From Anticarsia gemmatalis (taxonomy: Eukaryota > Arthropoda > Insecta > Lepidoptera > Erebidae), in NCBI RefSeq assembly GCF_050436995.1, contig NC_134757.1:3546501-3610500 (forward strand): DNA of 64,000 nucleotides, read 5' to 3'. The position numbers and the translations under genes were made by a program. Under the pieces are notes generated by a model that saw only the letters and a list, made by a program, of their open reading frames with translations, ran no database searches and was not told where the DNA came from. This document shows positions 1-12,400 of this stretch, one piece after another (the first letter of the stretch is position 1; every line of letters starts with the position of its first letter).

Positions 1-38
1 GTAAATAAGAATGTGACACGTGCGTGGTGTGTGTGCAG

Positions 39-500
39 GGGCTTCAACCGTCGCGGCAAGCCGGGGCGGCGCGGGGCGCGGGGCGGCGCGCGGTGACCCC
101 CGGCGCGCCCCCTGCCGCCGCGCGCCGCATAGCCGCGCCCCCCCGCCCCCGCCCCCACCTGGCCTGCACCCCCCCGCCGCCGCCCGCGACCTCACCCGCC
201 GCAGCTCCACCGCAGCAGGTCATGCTCGTCAGTTTGGTACGGCACGTTTTTCGACCACAATTTTCTGAAAGAAACTGTCGATACTTTGAATCTCTATCGT
301 TTCGCACCGAACGATGCGGAGGTTGTTGTATTTTTGTATAGTTTATCTTTAATTTTAAGTTACCTTAGTTTTACGTCCGCGTTAGTCAGACTACGCGTCT
401 CCCGTGGCGGCGAGCGCGTGCCGTTCCGCCCGGCGTTCGGCTCGAAGACAACGGTCGCGAGGTCGGCGCCGGGCGAGGCGAGACCGAACGGTACGCGGGA
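39..500 (+). other. GC-rich block, possible last exon and 3'UTR of an upstream gene
   Basis: The first 38 bases end in TGTGTGTGCAG, which looks like a 3' splice site, and are followed by about 190 bases of extremely GC-rich, proline/arginine/glycine-coding sequence, unlike the AT-rich DNA that follows. All three frames after the AG encode low-complexity peptide. One of them (from base 40) stops after a short RGG-like stretch ending GARGGAR; the other two stay open to about 266 and 341. GC-rich sequence resumes at 400-500. I cannot identify the gene or choose the frame. It could be a terminal exon plus 3'UTR, a 5' exon, or a noncoding CpG-rich element. Confidence 0.25.
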
Positions 501-2371
501 GACGGCGAAACCGTGGACTTTCGATACAGGGTCTACTTTGCTAAGATGGACTGAGGTGTACCTTTCGAGACTGACGATTTACCCTAGTTATCCTACCCTA
601 AATATAGTTCCGAGACTGCTAGTGCCGCTTCGCGCGAACCGTACAGATTCTACCACCGATTTACCGCTAGCGATCTGCAACGAAGTTATTTGCCAATATT
701 ATAATTTTATTTCTAGAAAATATCTGTGATTTCGGCCTCCTTTCAGGATATTTGTTTTCGTTAGTAGATAGGTAAATAGTCCCTCCAAAAATTGCTTACA
801 CTGCCATTGTTGGGTTCAAGCGTTAGCTTAAATTTTAATATAGAAGCTATTTTGCTGTCTTGCAACAGTGTTTACACAACGGACTTAACGGGCGTACACG
901 TATACTTTCGTCCACGTGCGTCCACGTATACTCACGTTTTACCTTTCATGCGTAGCATTGTAACGTTAAGCTCAGTTAAAATATTCGTTTAATTCTGTGT
1001 ACAATTATCTATGGTAATGCTACGCGAAAATTTCTTGCTATGATGTAAACATACACGCTTTGAAACTCGTACGAACGTGCGAGAAAAGGCTCGAAAGGCC
1101 CGACGGTCCTTTACACGCAGCACGTATTATGTTTTACGAAAACAATAAGCCTGAAAGGATTCATAAGCTTCTCCCAAACACTCTTCTATTCTAAGTACCT
1201 TCCAAACGTCTTTCCCAAGTTCTTATCTATGTTTTTATCAATATTTTCACGTTTCATACGTAAATCGTCAGTCTTTTGTACAAAGTCCATCACTCTTTCA
1301 AAGTATACCAGTTTCTTGAACTTGTTTTATTAACTAAACAAAAAATCACACATTTCTATAATGGAATTGTGTAAAAAAAATACTGATAGTTCAGAAATTA
1401 ATTGGAAAATTGTGAAAAACGTGATGTTCAAACGGATTTGTAAACTGTTTCATAATGTCAAACTGTGACGTTATTCCATAGACCATAGAGGAGGCATATA
1501 TTTGGTGCACATAGTTCATACAATGGGTATATTTTAATGCAATAACTGCTAGTTTCATCACCTATAAATAAGCGCCTGATACCCTATCCGGCAGTTAAAG
1601 TGGCAGTAAATGTATGTTGCCAACAGTAAAATTCCACCATATAAGGTAACCAATACTTATTCAGAATCATGGAAACTGCGACTAAATGTAGTAGGTAATA
1701 GTTAAATCTTAGCCAATTTTTCAATATTGTTATCTGATTAATTTTATAGATCAATTTATGTATTTCACTGTTTAATTGCAAACACCGCGTAAAATATTAA
1801 ACAACAACATTGTCAAATTGTGGAAAAATGATTTGTGTCTAGTTTGTTCGTGTCTTAATTTGTAAACGATTACAATTTGTATTGTACACGCTATTACATT
1901 GATCGCAGCGTCAAAATTTAGTATCAAGCCGCTACGCAGAAAACAACAAATTATATAGATGCCGCCAAACAATTTCACATCACACCATAATGAACGATTT
2001 TTAGTTCCGCTTGGAAAGAAGTGCTGGGCACGACGTCGCGGCTTGTTGCTATATTCACATACATAAAGATAAGTAGCGTGTGTAAGTTTACAATCATACG
2101 GTAACTTATACAAATAATTATGCATAATTATTTAGTAATTCTGTGCACCAAATATAAATCTCTAACAATAAATAGGCCATAGTGGGTCGGCACAAAGTAA
2201 TAAATAATAATCGTTCATTGTATTCTTAGCTTAAGACACATTTCTGTGACGAAAACTAGTCAGAACCCTAGTATTCCACATAATTAAATTAATAAAACAT
2301 TACTGTAACTGCGTGTCAAATGTTCGATGTGTTTGGACAGTTTATTGGACCTTATTTCATAGGTTTTTTAG

Positions 2372-2560
2372 CCCATGACTGTCCCACTGCTGGGCAAAGA
2401 TCTCCTCTCGAACGAGGGGTAAGGCCTTGAGTTCACCACGCTGCCCAAATACGGGTTAGGAACTTTGCATGCCCTCAAGAAATGTGTTAAAACAACTGTA
2501 GGCATTGAAGTTTTCAACACGATGTTTTCTTTCACCATTAAAGCGAGTGATAATTATCTA
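2372..2560. repeat. Interspersed repeat (GTCCCACTGCTGGGCAAAG family)
   Basis: GTCCCACTGCTGGGCAAAGA, GGCCTTGAGTTCACCACGCT and TTTTCTTTCACCATTAAAGC. Shared with about 16735-16920 and about 40748-40845. Confidence 0.5.
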
Positions 2561-5500
2561 ATACACATAAAAGCATACCATCCACTACGAGTTCTTATGC
2601 TTTTATTGTCGTGAAACGGATTTGTGATGTCAAGTCATACGCAAAGTTCCCACCTTCAGATTACAGGTGGCCTTAGGCCTAAAAGTTCAAGCCAGGTGAT
2701 TTACTGGTAATACCAAACGTTATTTGTCTTACTGATTGTGTACCAACCGCTGAAGGCAACAGCCAACTATTCAAAAATTCTTCCTCTTGAAATTTGAATC
2801 AGTACCTTTACAACACAAATCGTTGGAATACATTCTCATATCTACGTAATCAAGCGAAATAATACTCAATTGTTAAAAAATATACCTTGTTGAAATCTAG
2901 TTCCAATAAACTATCCGAATATATCATTAAAATAAGAATTATAGCTAAACCTATGTTCTAGATCAAATAAGAATTTCATGTCAAAAATCAAAACTTTTAT
3001 TTTATTATTTTACAGGAACACCCTGTACATTTCGATAATTTATTCTGATTATATATTGTAAACATTGTTTTTATTTAAATGTACATGTATCAAATGGATT
3101 GTTATTTATAATAAAAATATATTTTATTTTCAAAACATGCGGTTGAATGGGACGGGAAAACACCATGACTGTTTAAATGTATTTAGCATTACTACATTAT
3201 TTATTAATATGGTTGTGTTTGATATCATTTAAGTCACGGAAACACTAGTGGACAATGTCCCACGGCATGTCAAGCGAAGCTGTTGGACATATATGGTGAC
3301 ATCGCACACCTTAAGCTATAGTTACACATGCTCATAAAATGTTATGCTTAATAGAATATTTCAAACGAGCGTGCTAGTCAAACGGACATATTATAAGTGA
3401 TTTTGTGTAGCATGCCTTTTTAGAGCATGCCGTTAAAATGTTTCGGAACACGTGTTATGAAGTAGCAGTTGATCAATAGTAGCAAGCTTTCGTGATAGTA
3501 TTGAGCATATGTATAGCAAAGTGTAGCATATCAAGCGAAGTCTACCAATGGCTCCCTCTACACACACATTATCGCTCATGATACAACAATCCTCCGTGGA
3601 AGAGCGCGCGTATAAAGGGTGGACAGGGGGAAAGGAAAGAGCGTGCGCCGCGCTCATCTGTCAAGCCTGCGAAGAAATTCGCGAGCGAAGAGCGCGCCGT
3701 CTTTCCCGTGCGTAATCCTGTACACTCCTAAGAATGTGCGATAGAGTGTGTGTGTTAAGATGCCTAATGTCGCGCTGCTACGCTAAATACTCAAACATGC
3801 CGTGGAACATTTGTCCCCTTGTATCCGTGGTTTTAGTAATTAACTATTTACTTCATTAGGTACAATTTAATTGTTCAATGTCACGTGAATTCGTCTATTT
3901 CGTAATCTTTAGCACTTTTCATTGTTTATCAACATTTCTAATCTTTCGACGTCTTTAACTGTCGTCTAACTTCAAATCACGAAAGTTGACGATTATGCTT
4001 CTAACTTAAAATGTTTTACGCTCATTTGTACGTTTTTATTTTTAGCCGTATTTTTTTATTCTGCAGCTAATCATTTCTCTACGGTTTACGTATCGTATAC
4101 ATTTTTTCTAAGGTTTTATTTATTGTAAATAAATTGGACGTATTTTTATATAATTTGCTAGCCATTTTCGCACTTAGTATGTATTAAGGGAATAGAAGCG
4201 GAGGTATAACATTTCTAATTTGGTTGTGTTAACCTCTCTTCGTTCAGTTTCCTCTCAGTGAGTCTCATATAATTTAAAATTTTTCTTGTTTGTCTTTTAA
4301 ATGTTTTACATTCCAATATGTAAATAACATGAGACTTGCTAGTATGTTCTACGTGTTTTCAATGAATGAGAGAAAGGTTTGGAAGATAGAAACGTACTTA
4401 TTCTCCTTTGTTTGGGATATTTAATGAAAATTTAGGATATTTGTTATTTATTAAATTCGCAGATATTGGCTTAGCGTTAGGGGATAGCATAATTTGGCTT
4501 TTTGTGGCATTTATTAGCCAATAGGATTAGTGTATACCAGGGTTGTCAAATTTTGATTAGCGCAAATTATAATGGTTCCTATAATATTAAAAATACGCAA
4601 TATTGATACGCCAGAATACGATAAGATATATTTCAAATGATTTTAGATAGTTGTTTAAAATATTAGTTAATTGTTGAACACTTATTGTTGTGGTCACAGA
4701 ACACAGTCGTCTTATTACAATACAATATATTTACGAAATAAGTTTGCCAATTAATTAATATGACTTGTTGTTAAATACCTCCCAGTTACAAAGAAATATG
4801 GTTGTAATAATGATCTTCCATAGATCGACTAACGTCAACCGACTTTACAATATGAAGTTTGTTATCAAAGTATGTCTTATCGTATTTGGCGGTCCCTTAC
4901 GTATCTCTTCCATTACTTACGTTGGAATATAAAGCTAAGATTTATAATGCCAAAACAAACTACCATTATTACCTAGCATACCTATCTAACTAGCACTGAA
5001 ACTTGACATTTTGGCCTTTCTGCTTCTGCCATTTCCTCTCTCTTTCTTATCCTAACGCGTGAAAGAGAGCACTGAATTAAATGTCGTTAAACTAACCCAC
5101 TTATTCATAAACACACATAAAACAATTTTAGTTAAAAAGCTACTATAATATGTTTTCTCTTTTTCATATCGCTAAGGAGTGAAAGTAACAAAACACTTTA
5201 TAAGCCTTTCATAACTTCTTTTTTTATGAATAAGATGGTAAATATTAATAACATTTAAAATAGTGGTTTTATCCCAAAGGAGGCTTCACCTGACAGCCCT
5301 GCGTAGTGTCGGCATATCTGTTGATGACTGTACCATTGTAAGCCATCATGTGTCGCCGACTGTACCCGGTACACTTGACAGTTTTGTAAATGTAATTTTA
5401 TCTATATGTAGGTATTAATTGATGAATAAAATCTTACCAAAGATGATGCTGTTTTTTTAATTTAATTAAATGTCCTTTAATCATTTATTATTACGGAAAG

Positions 5501-5724
5501 ATTGCCAGAACTGTCTAAGGGACTCTCAGGTATGTAAGAATGCGTCACGACGTTTTCCTTCACTATTGTAACATCTAATAATTATTTGTAATACACATAA
5601 CTTCGCAAAGTCGTGTGAGGTGCAACTTAAACCACTCGGCTATCACTGCTAGTAAAATCGTTACTGACCTAAAATCATACCAAGGACCTTACTGTGCTAA
5701 AAATGTCAATTGTATTTATTGTTT

Positions 5725-5923
5725 TAAAAAGACAACTCCCGCACTAAGAATTTCTCTTGTGTCGTGGAGACTTTTACAAACATACAAACAACCAGACCCG
5801 AAACAATTATTTGTGGATCGCACAAATAATATTGTTCCGTGTGGGAATCGAACCCACGACCTCCCGACGCAATGGTGTGGAATCGGTATGGTGACCTAAA
5901 CCACTGCGAATCGGAGGCAGTCA
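5725..5923 (-). mobile_element. tRNA-derived SINE
   Basis: The minus strand has a tRNA-like head beginning GACTGCCTCCGATTCGCAGT, a B box GGGTTCGATTCCCAC and the family tail ending GCGGGAGTTGTC. Confidence 0.7.
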
Positions 5924-6494
5924 ATCTCACGAATACACAATTTAAACTAGCTACAACATTTTAGAAGTCAACATTTATTTGAAAACGTGAACTGGTCACA
6001 TCCTATTATGGCCATAGCCTTGGCTTGCTTCCGATAGAGTTATTTGCATATCTGACCTACACTATATTATGGACATGACAGAGATGGTTCCTGTTAGACG
6101 TTCGGAAGTGACCGACCTTTATAATGAGGGTAATTAGTTAAGTTATAAAAATTATTTTGTAGATACAATTATTTTTCACTGCTTCAAAGGCGCAGTGGGT
6201 AATGTATGATCTCGAGGTATCGGGAAAACAATACGTTTTGTCTACTTATACAATCCTACCTATTTGTTTTACAAAAACTGCAGCGTTTAATCATGCATTT
6301 TTTAAAATGTTTATGAGGGAAAAATACGATATGACATAATATAATCTCGAATTCGCCTGGAATGGAATCAAATTCGAATGACGATTGCCGGGAGCAAGCC
6401 TGCGAGAGTTTTTATGAGTATATGTACGTCAAAAGGAAAAGTCATCCCTACTTTCTGTCAAGGTTTAAAAGTATACTTACGATACGTAGTATAG

Positions 6495-6738
6495 TGACTG
6501 CCTCCGTGGCGCAGTGGTTTAGGTCGTCACACCATACCATTGCGTCGGGAGGTCGTGGGTTCGATTCACACACGGAGCAATTATTTGGGCGATCCACAAA
6601 TACTTAATTGTTTCGGGGTGGTTTTGGGTCTGGTCGTGCTTTGTGTCCGTTGATTGTATGTTTGTAAAAGTCCCCACGACACAAGAGCAATTCTTAATGT
6701 GGGAGTTGCCTTTAAAAAGAAAGAAAATAAAACAATTT
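6495..6738 (+). mobile_element. tRNA-derived SINE
   Basis: Head TGACTGCCTCCGTGGCGCAG, B-box-like GGGTTCGATTCACAC, body TTGTATGTTTGTAAAAGTCC, A-rich end. Near full length. Confidence 0.7.
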
Positions 6739-8021
6739 AAATGTGTAAAATACCGAACCACGACTTAACAATGTTGGCGAAAGCTACCAACCTACCATTT
6801 AGATCGTCGTAATGATTTGATATCGACCATTACAGGGACATTAGTTGTACTTTATTATTCTGCGGCGCCTTTAAGTTTCACATATACAAAATTCCTTCAT
6901 AAGATATCCTTATGGAAAGGTTTTTGCAAAGTTAACACTGCCGAATACGGATACCACTTAGCTAAACAATCCTACGCAGTAAATTAATTAGGTAAATGCC
7001 ATTTATAAATTCAAATATTTGTTAATAATATCTCGTATCAATATTTTCTTTGGCTTTTCTTATTTATATTAATTTATGCCATACTTACTTATAATAATAT
7101 GTTGTTATTCGTATTACCTGTTATATAATGCTCTATTTACTTACTAGTTAGATGCGTTAGAGCAAGAGTAGAAACTGTAGGCTATTGCGGCAGGCTGAGC
7201 TGCCATAAACATACTTAGTATTTTTTCATTATTGGTCTAGCCCAAAAATGAAAAAATTGTGTGTTTATTAAAGGCTTATATTAGGAATATTTTATGTTAT
7301 TATATTATGACAAATTGTATCCAATATTCAACCTGAATATATCGATATCAAACAACAATAATTAAATAACTAAACTAAACTTATTTGTAAATATCTATAT
7401 CTAGATCAATATTAAAATAAAATATTTCATCAAAAACGTAAATAACTTATGAAAAACGGAATGCCCTTAAACAACAACGATTAAACTCAAATATGCGCGA
7501 AAACGATTTTTATATGAATCTCAAGCCCACTCACACTCAATGCATCTTTGGTAACGTATATTTAAATGAGCCGTTTGTCCTCGTGAGTCAGTGTTGTGCG
7601 CACACTGCGTATGGTGAAAACATCCGAAGGCAAACTGTTTCTTGAATAATGAGTAATGTAATTATAATGCAGGGAGGTTGTAAGATCAACTGTCGATATG
7701 CAAAGGATATTCTCGACTTGTATTACGGAAACTGAGCGAAGGTTTAGCTCTTGGATTTACACGTACCTACTACCGTGCAGTACTATATACCTAGTTAGTA
7801 TAAATCGCTAAAAACGCCAATGGAGTAAATTTTTATCTTTCTTAAGAATATCGCCTTTGTTAATGATAAGGAATTCTTAACACTCAATCTAAAAATAAAT
7901 ATCCTTTCAAATTTTGAGTTATAAACAAAATGGCTGGCTAGTTTTAAGAATATAGTAACACTGTCCCTAATTAGCACCCAACCCCTTTCAGTTAACTATC
8001 AATTCTCTTCTTTCTATCATT

Positions 8022-8240
8022 TGACTGCCTCCGTGGCGCAATGGTTTAGGGCGCTACGCCCCTACTATTGCGTCGGGATGTCTTGGGTTCGATTCCCACA
8101 GGAAATAAGTATTTGTGCGTTCCTCATATAATTGTTTCGGGTCTGGCTGTACTTTGTGTAAGTACGTTGTTTGTATGTTTGTAAAAGTCCTTGCGACACA
8201 AGAGTAATGCTTAGTGCAAGAGTTGTCTTTTTTAGAAAAA
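8022..8240 (+). mobile_element. tRNA-derived SINE
   Basis: Same head (TGACTGCCTCCGTGGCGCAA), B box GGGTTCGATTCCCAC and tail; moderately diverged. Confidence 0.7.
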
Positions 8241-9423
8241 TAATAAATAATGGTGGGTGATCCTAGCGTTATGCCGAATTCTGACAATAATAGTTTAATT
8301 AATTAATAATAATATGTATAATGTATACTTAATTTAAAGTTTAAGGTATTTATGGGCAGTAGCCTGAAATAAATGATTTTGATTTGGTAAGCATATTTTT
8401 GAGTAGCAGTACTTCATTTGCTAAGCTAGAACTAATCAAAGGTCATCTTTCTCCGATTTGATCGAAACCATAGCCCCAGTATCAATAAATGATTTTTTTT
8501 TTAAGAATACTACTTACCTTCTTAGTAACAGATTCATAAATACGCATACGATCTCAACTCATTGACAACATGCAATACAAGTTAAAGCTTGTACAGTAAC
8601 CATTAAATACATCCGGCTTTGAATACAATTTGAGACGTCGAATGCGAATTGTAAAAGTCATTGAGGTCATCGAGTTGTAAGGAAGCTGTTTATTTAACAC
8701 TTGCTTTTATGCCCAGAAGCTTTTAAATAAGGGATATATTTACAATTACTCATTCAAAGCTAAATTTAAACAACCCAAGGATATTATGATAACTGTAAGC
8801 GATAAAACTTGTTGAAATTTTAAGTTTTATATTGGAATTAAACCGTGGAGTATAAGCAAAATCAACATAATTAAACTTTACAAACTTACCTAACTTTGGT
8901 TTTGATACTACTAATTGAGTATAATAATTATAATTAAAATATAATTAATTTTGTTCAGCTTTTTATGGCTTGCTCTACATTAATTAATCAAAACATGAGT
9001 CAATTTGTCCACAGTAGTCTACACATTGTGTAAAGCAAGTAAACTTTGTCAGGCATGTTGGTTCCGTTCCGCGCGAGCCATTTCCTTCAACTTGTTATCG
9101 CGCTACGCTCGCCGCAGTCTGGTTTCTGAACGCTTACAGGCAGAACGCTTGTCGTCTTTGCCATTAAAATCGTAATAAAAATAAAGTTGGAAATATTGCG
9201 CGCGCTATTAATCATTTTAAATCTGGAGTGTCGCATTGTTTTAAAAATAAATAATTCCAATTACGAAATCAATACGATAGTTTTTTGTTTTAAAAAAGTG
9301 CTCTTAAATGCTGTTTTTTTTTTCTTGGACGTTATAATGTTATAGTTTGTTTTTAATAATAAATAAATAATATTTAAAGTAATCTGAATAATAAAGTGGT
9401 GCATTAAACTCTGTGATGTAAAA

Positions 9424-12400
9424 ATGTCTGCGTTACTGAAGAACGTAACTAATTGCATCTGGCACGCCTTCGATTCCTTGCAAAACAACGATTTGGTGCA
9501 CAAGTCAAAATTAAAGGTGCGTATAAACAATTTATTAATCACATGACTATTCAATATTTAGCTCAAAATAATGAAAAAGAGTAGGTGTCAACCTACCGCC
9601 TATCTACGTAGATGTTTTTCTATGAGGTAGATCAAGGAATAGGGAATATTTACGTCTAATCAAAACGTCAAGTTTTCCAGTCAGTCGAAGTTTTTCATAA
9701 CACATACCTAGTCAGTAACAAAAGTCGCAATCCCGGTAAAAGGATATTTGTATCGTTTATGTACCAAGAAGCTTTACAAACGTGTAATCTATGTTTATTC
9801 GCGTATTAATTGATACTTAAGTAGGTATAATATAGTAAGCTTAAATTCAATATTAAGAATGAGAAGGTCTGTTTTCGGTCTGTTACGCTTTTTCAGCTCA
9901 ACGTTGAACCGATTTTCATCAAATGTGGTGATAATTAACGACCGGGAGTGAAATATAGACCAACTAGGCTTTTTCTTTACACTGTCGTTCTGAAACTCGT
10001 TTTAACTATTTCGTAAAGTATCTTTATCCAATAGCTATAACTATTTTAACAGATTTTTTGTCTATCAATATACCTACTTACATAAAACTCCGTTACTGAG
10101 TGACTGACTGATCGACAACACACAGCTGAAACTACTCGTCCTAAAAACATGTAAATTGGTATGAAGATAACTTACAATGTGTAGAGGAACACTAAGAGAG
10201 GATATTTGGAAATTTCCAATCGAAAGTGAAAATCCACGCGGGCAAAGCCGCAGGCGGAAGACTAGCCCTGTTTATAAAGAAAAAAATACTTCATTCATAT
10301 TTATACGTGAGCCTAGCTGGTCAGCTAGTAAGTATTTTATGACAAAACCTAGGTAGGTAATACAAAATGCATGTTTAGCATACACACGTAGAGTATGTTT
10401 TACATATCGTCACGTTTTTACGCAGCCTCTTACAAAAATGTTTAGCTAAACGGTCCTAGTTGATTGTTATTACTTACGATGAATCACTGTTCCCCAACAA
10501 GTTATTTATAGAATCGCAATATAAACTTTACGTCTACTGACTATTGTATTATTTCTTTTAGTTTTCCCTTATTGGTTCTTCTTGCCATAAATGGAGTTTT
10601 AGAATTGGGAAATCGTTAAATTCTTAAAAATAGTGAAGTTTATTACATTTTTTCATACTGCGTCCACTATCGGCATCGAAAAGAAAATAATTATTCGACA
10701 TTCTTACATGTAACTGCACATTATTAGAAGCTATGCCTTAGGGATGTTGACTGTTGGATTGTTCTTCAAAAATGATGTAGCATAGTGAGAAAATAGGTCT
10801 TCAATAAACTTCTTCATTCACAACTTTACTATATCTGAGTTCTGACTTACTTCGAGAAGATTTTCAAGGTGAAAATCTACAATATTTACCCAAAACAAGC
10901 ATTATCAACGGACATTTTAGCTCTTATCTACTATCTTACGGATCAACAGAGATAATGCCACGTTTTAGCCTATATTATGTTTGTTTATCTGCTGAATTTA
11001 TTGTTGTAGTACCATTTAGTAGTAATTTTATAATTTTAGCATAAAGATAACAAACAATACATAAATTATATCACGCCTGAAGGTTTCGGCAAAGGTGTAT
11101 GTATGTGGCGGCCAATTGCCATTTACCAAAGACGTTACCAAACTCTGGGTTAATATAACAAATCTACTAAGTTCTAAATGCGAAATTCGGAACGCCTGTT
11201 AGACTTTCAAACATCACTAATCCTATATTGATGAATTTTACGAAGTTGAATACCTGAAATTAAAGTAGGAATGAAATTTATATTGTCACTGTGGATAAAA
11301 ACCGGACATAAAATATGGTCAGTAACAAAAAAGTATGATGCACTATTTCGTGGTAAGTTCATCAACCTTCTAAGAGGAAGACACTTTGCGGTACATTATC
11401 TTACCCGCGTGAAGTCCTTTGCAAATACTTTGTATAGGTGCGTTACTTTATCTAAGTGAAGCCACGTGACTAACACACATTTAGCCGCTAAGCCCGCATA
11501 TACACATTCTACTACTCACTTAAGCCAAGCCTAGTCGATCGTTCATTGAATAAACTTAACTTTACATTCGGAAATCGCTGGATTCGTTTGAAGAGACATA
11601 AATGATAATAATCCTGAATGGACGCGATGTAGAGAAGTAGCCTTATCATAGTAGCAGTCATGTGAAAGTCCACTATCAATCCAGCCACTTCCAAGTTTAG
11701 CCAGAACAAACGGGCTGTTATCTTAATTTACAACAACCGGGACCAACTTTTTACGTGCCGTCCGAAGCAAGGAGACGGCCATCTATAGAATGTCCGAGGT
11801 AAGGTTGCTTAACCCACTTGACCGTTCAACGACCAGTGAGTGTAACTAGTTATGTTTGATTCTTTCCTACTGCCTGACACTACTCAGACGGTGTCGTATC
11901 TCCTCCCTTCCATTTGGGTCGGCATCTACTTTATTAGAGTGGCAGCTAGTATGTAAACTATGTATGAAACGTGACCCTAAGCATATACTAAGTAAATATG
12001 TGGTTAGCATACGCCGGGTCAAGGGTATCGCCGACACCCTGGTCGCGATACTAGATTATTTTCCACTACATAAATGTTTGACCTCGGACTTATGCAAACT
12101 GGGATTATGGGGCTTTATGACTTAGGTGTTTTGCAGTAAAAAACTAATGAACTTCTCTTATCGTGCCACAGATCTGCTTCTTGATTAAGATTCATATTTG
12201 AATCAGAAAGAAGTAATCTAAATAAATTGATATTTGACTAGCTGATTTGTGCGGCTCCGCTCGCGTAAAATGTGCAATATTGTTTCAAATATTTGAGGGG
12301 TAGGTTTATTAAAGAAGTAGTCCATATTTATTTTTTCCAGGGCTCCTACTATCTACGTGCTTAACGATATCAAAATCGGTTCAGTGGTTTAGCCGCGAGC

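Larger units (their letters stand above)
1000..9423. other. AT-rich intergenic region upstream of the SWAP70-like gene
   Basis: No convincing coding exon is visible. The stretch holds an interspersed-repeat piece at about 2372-2560, three tRNA-SINE copies (about 5725-5923, 6495-6738 and 8022-8240) and otherwise AT-rich DNA. AATAAA motifs, for example near 5425, could belong to a very long 3'UTR of a gene to the left, but this cannot be shown. Around 9060-9150 base composition shifts to CpG-containing sequence (GTTCCGCGCGAGCC and onward), which is the likely promoter/5'UTR area of the gene starting at 9424. Confidence 0.5.

Noticed and set aside
286..729. 147-residue open frame near the left edge
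   Set aside because: No ATG start, no recognisable domain, and composition shifting from GC-rich to AT-rich along its length; probably UTR or noncoding.
3609..3660. TATA box and start-site-like sequence (GTATAAAGG)
   Set aside because: No exon or splice donor follows that leads to any gene seen, so the match alone is not enough.
6495..6738. tRNA gene-like sequence (intact B box) here and in seven other places
   Set aside because: The head does not close into a complete cloverleaf and is always joined to the same long non-tRNA body and tail; these are SINE copies.
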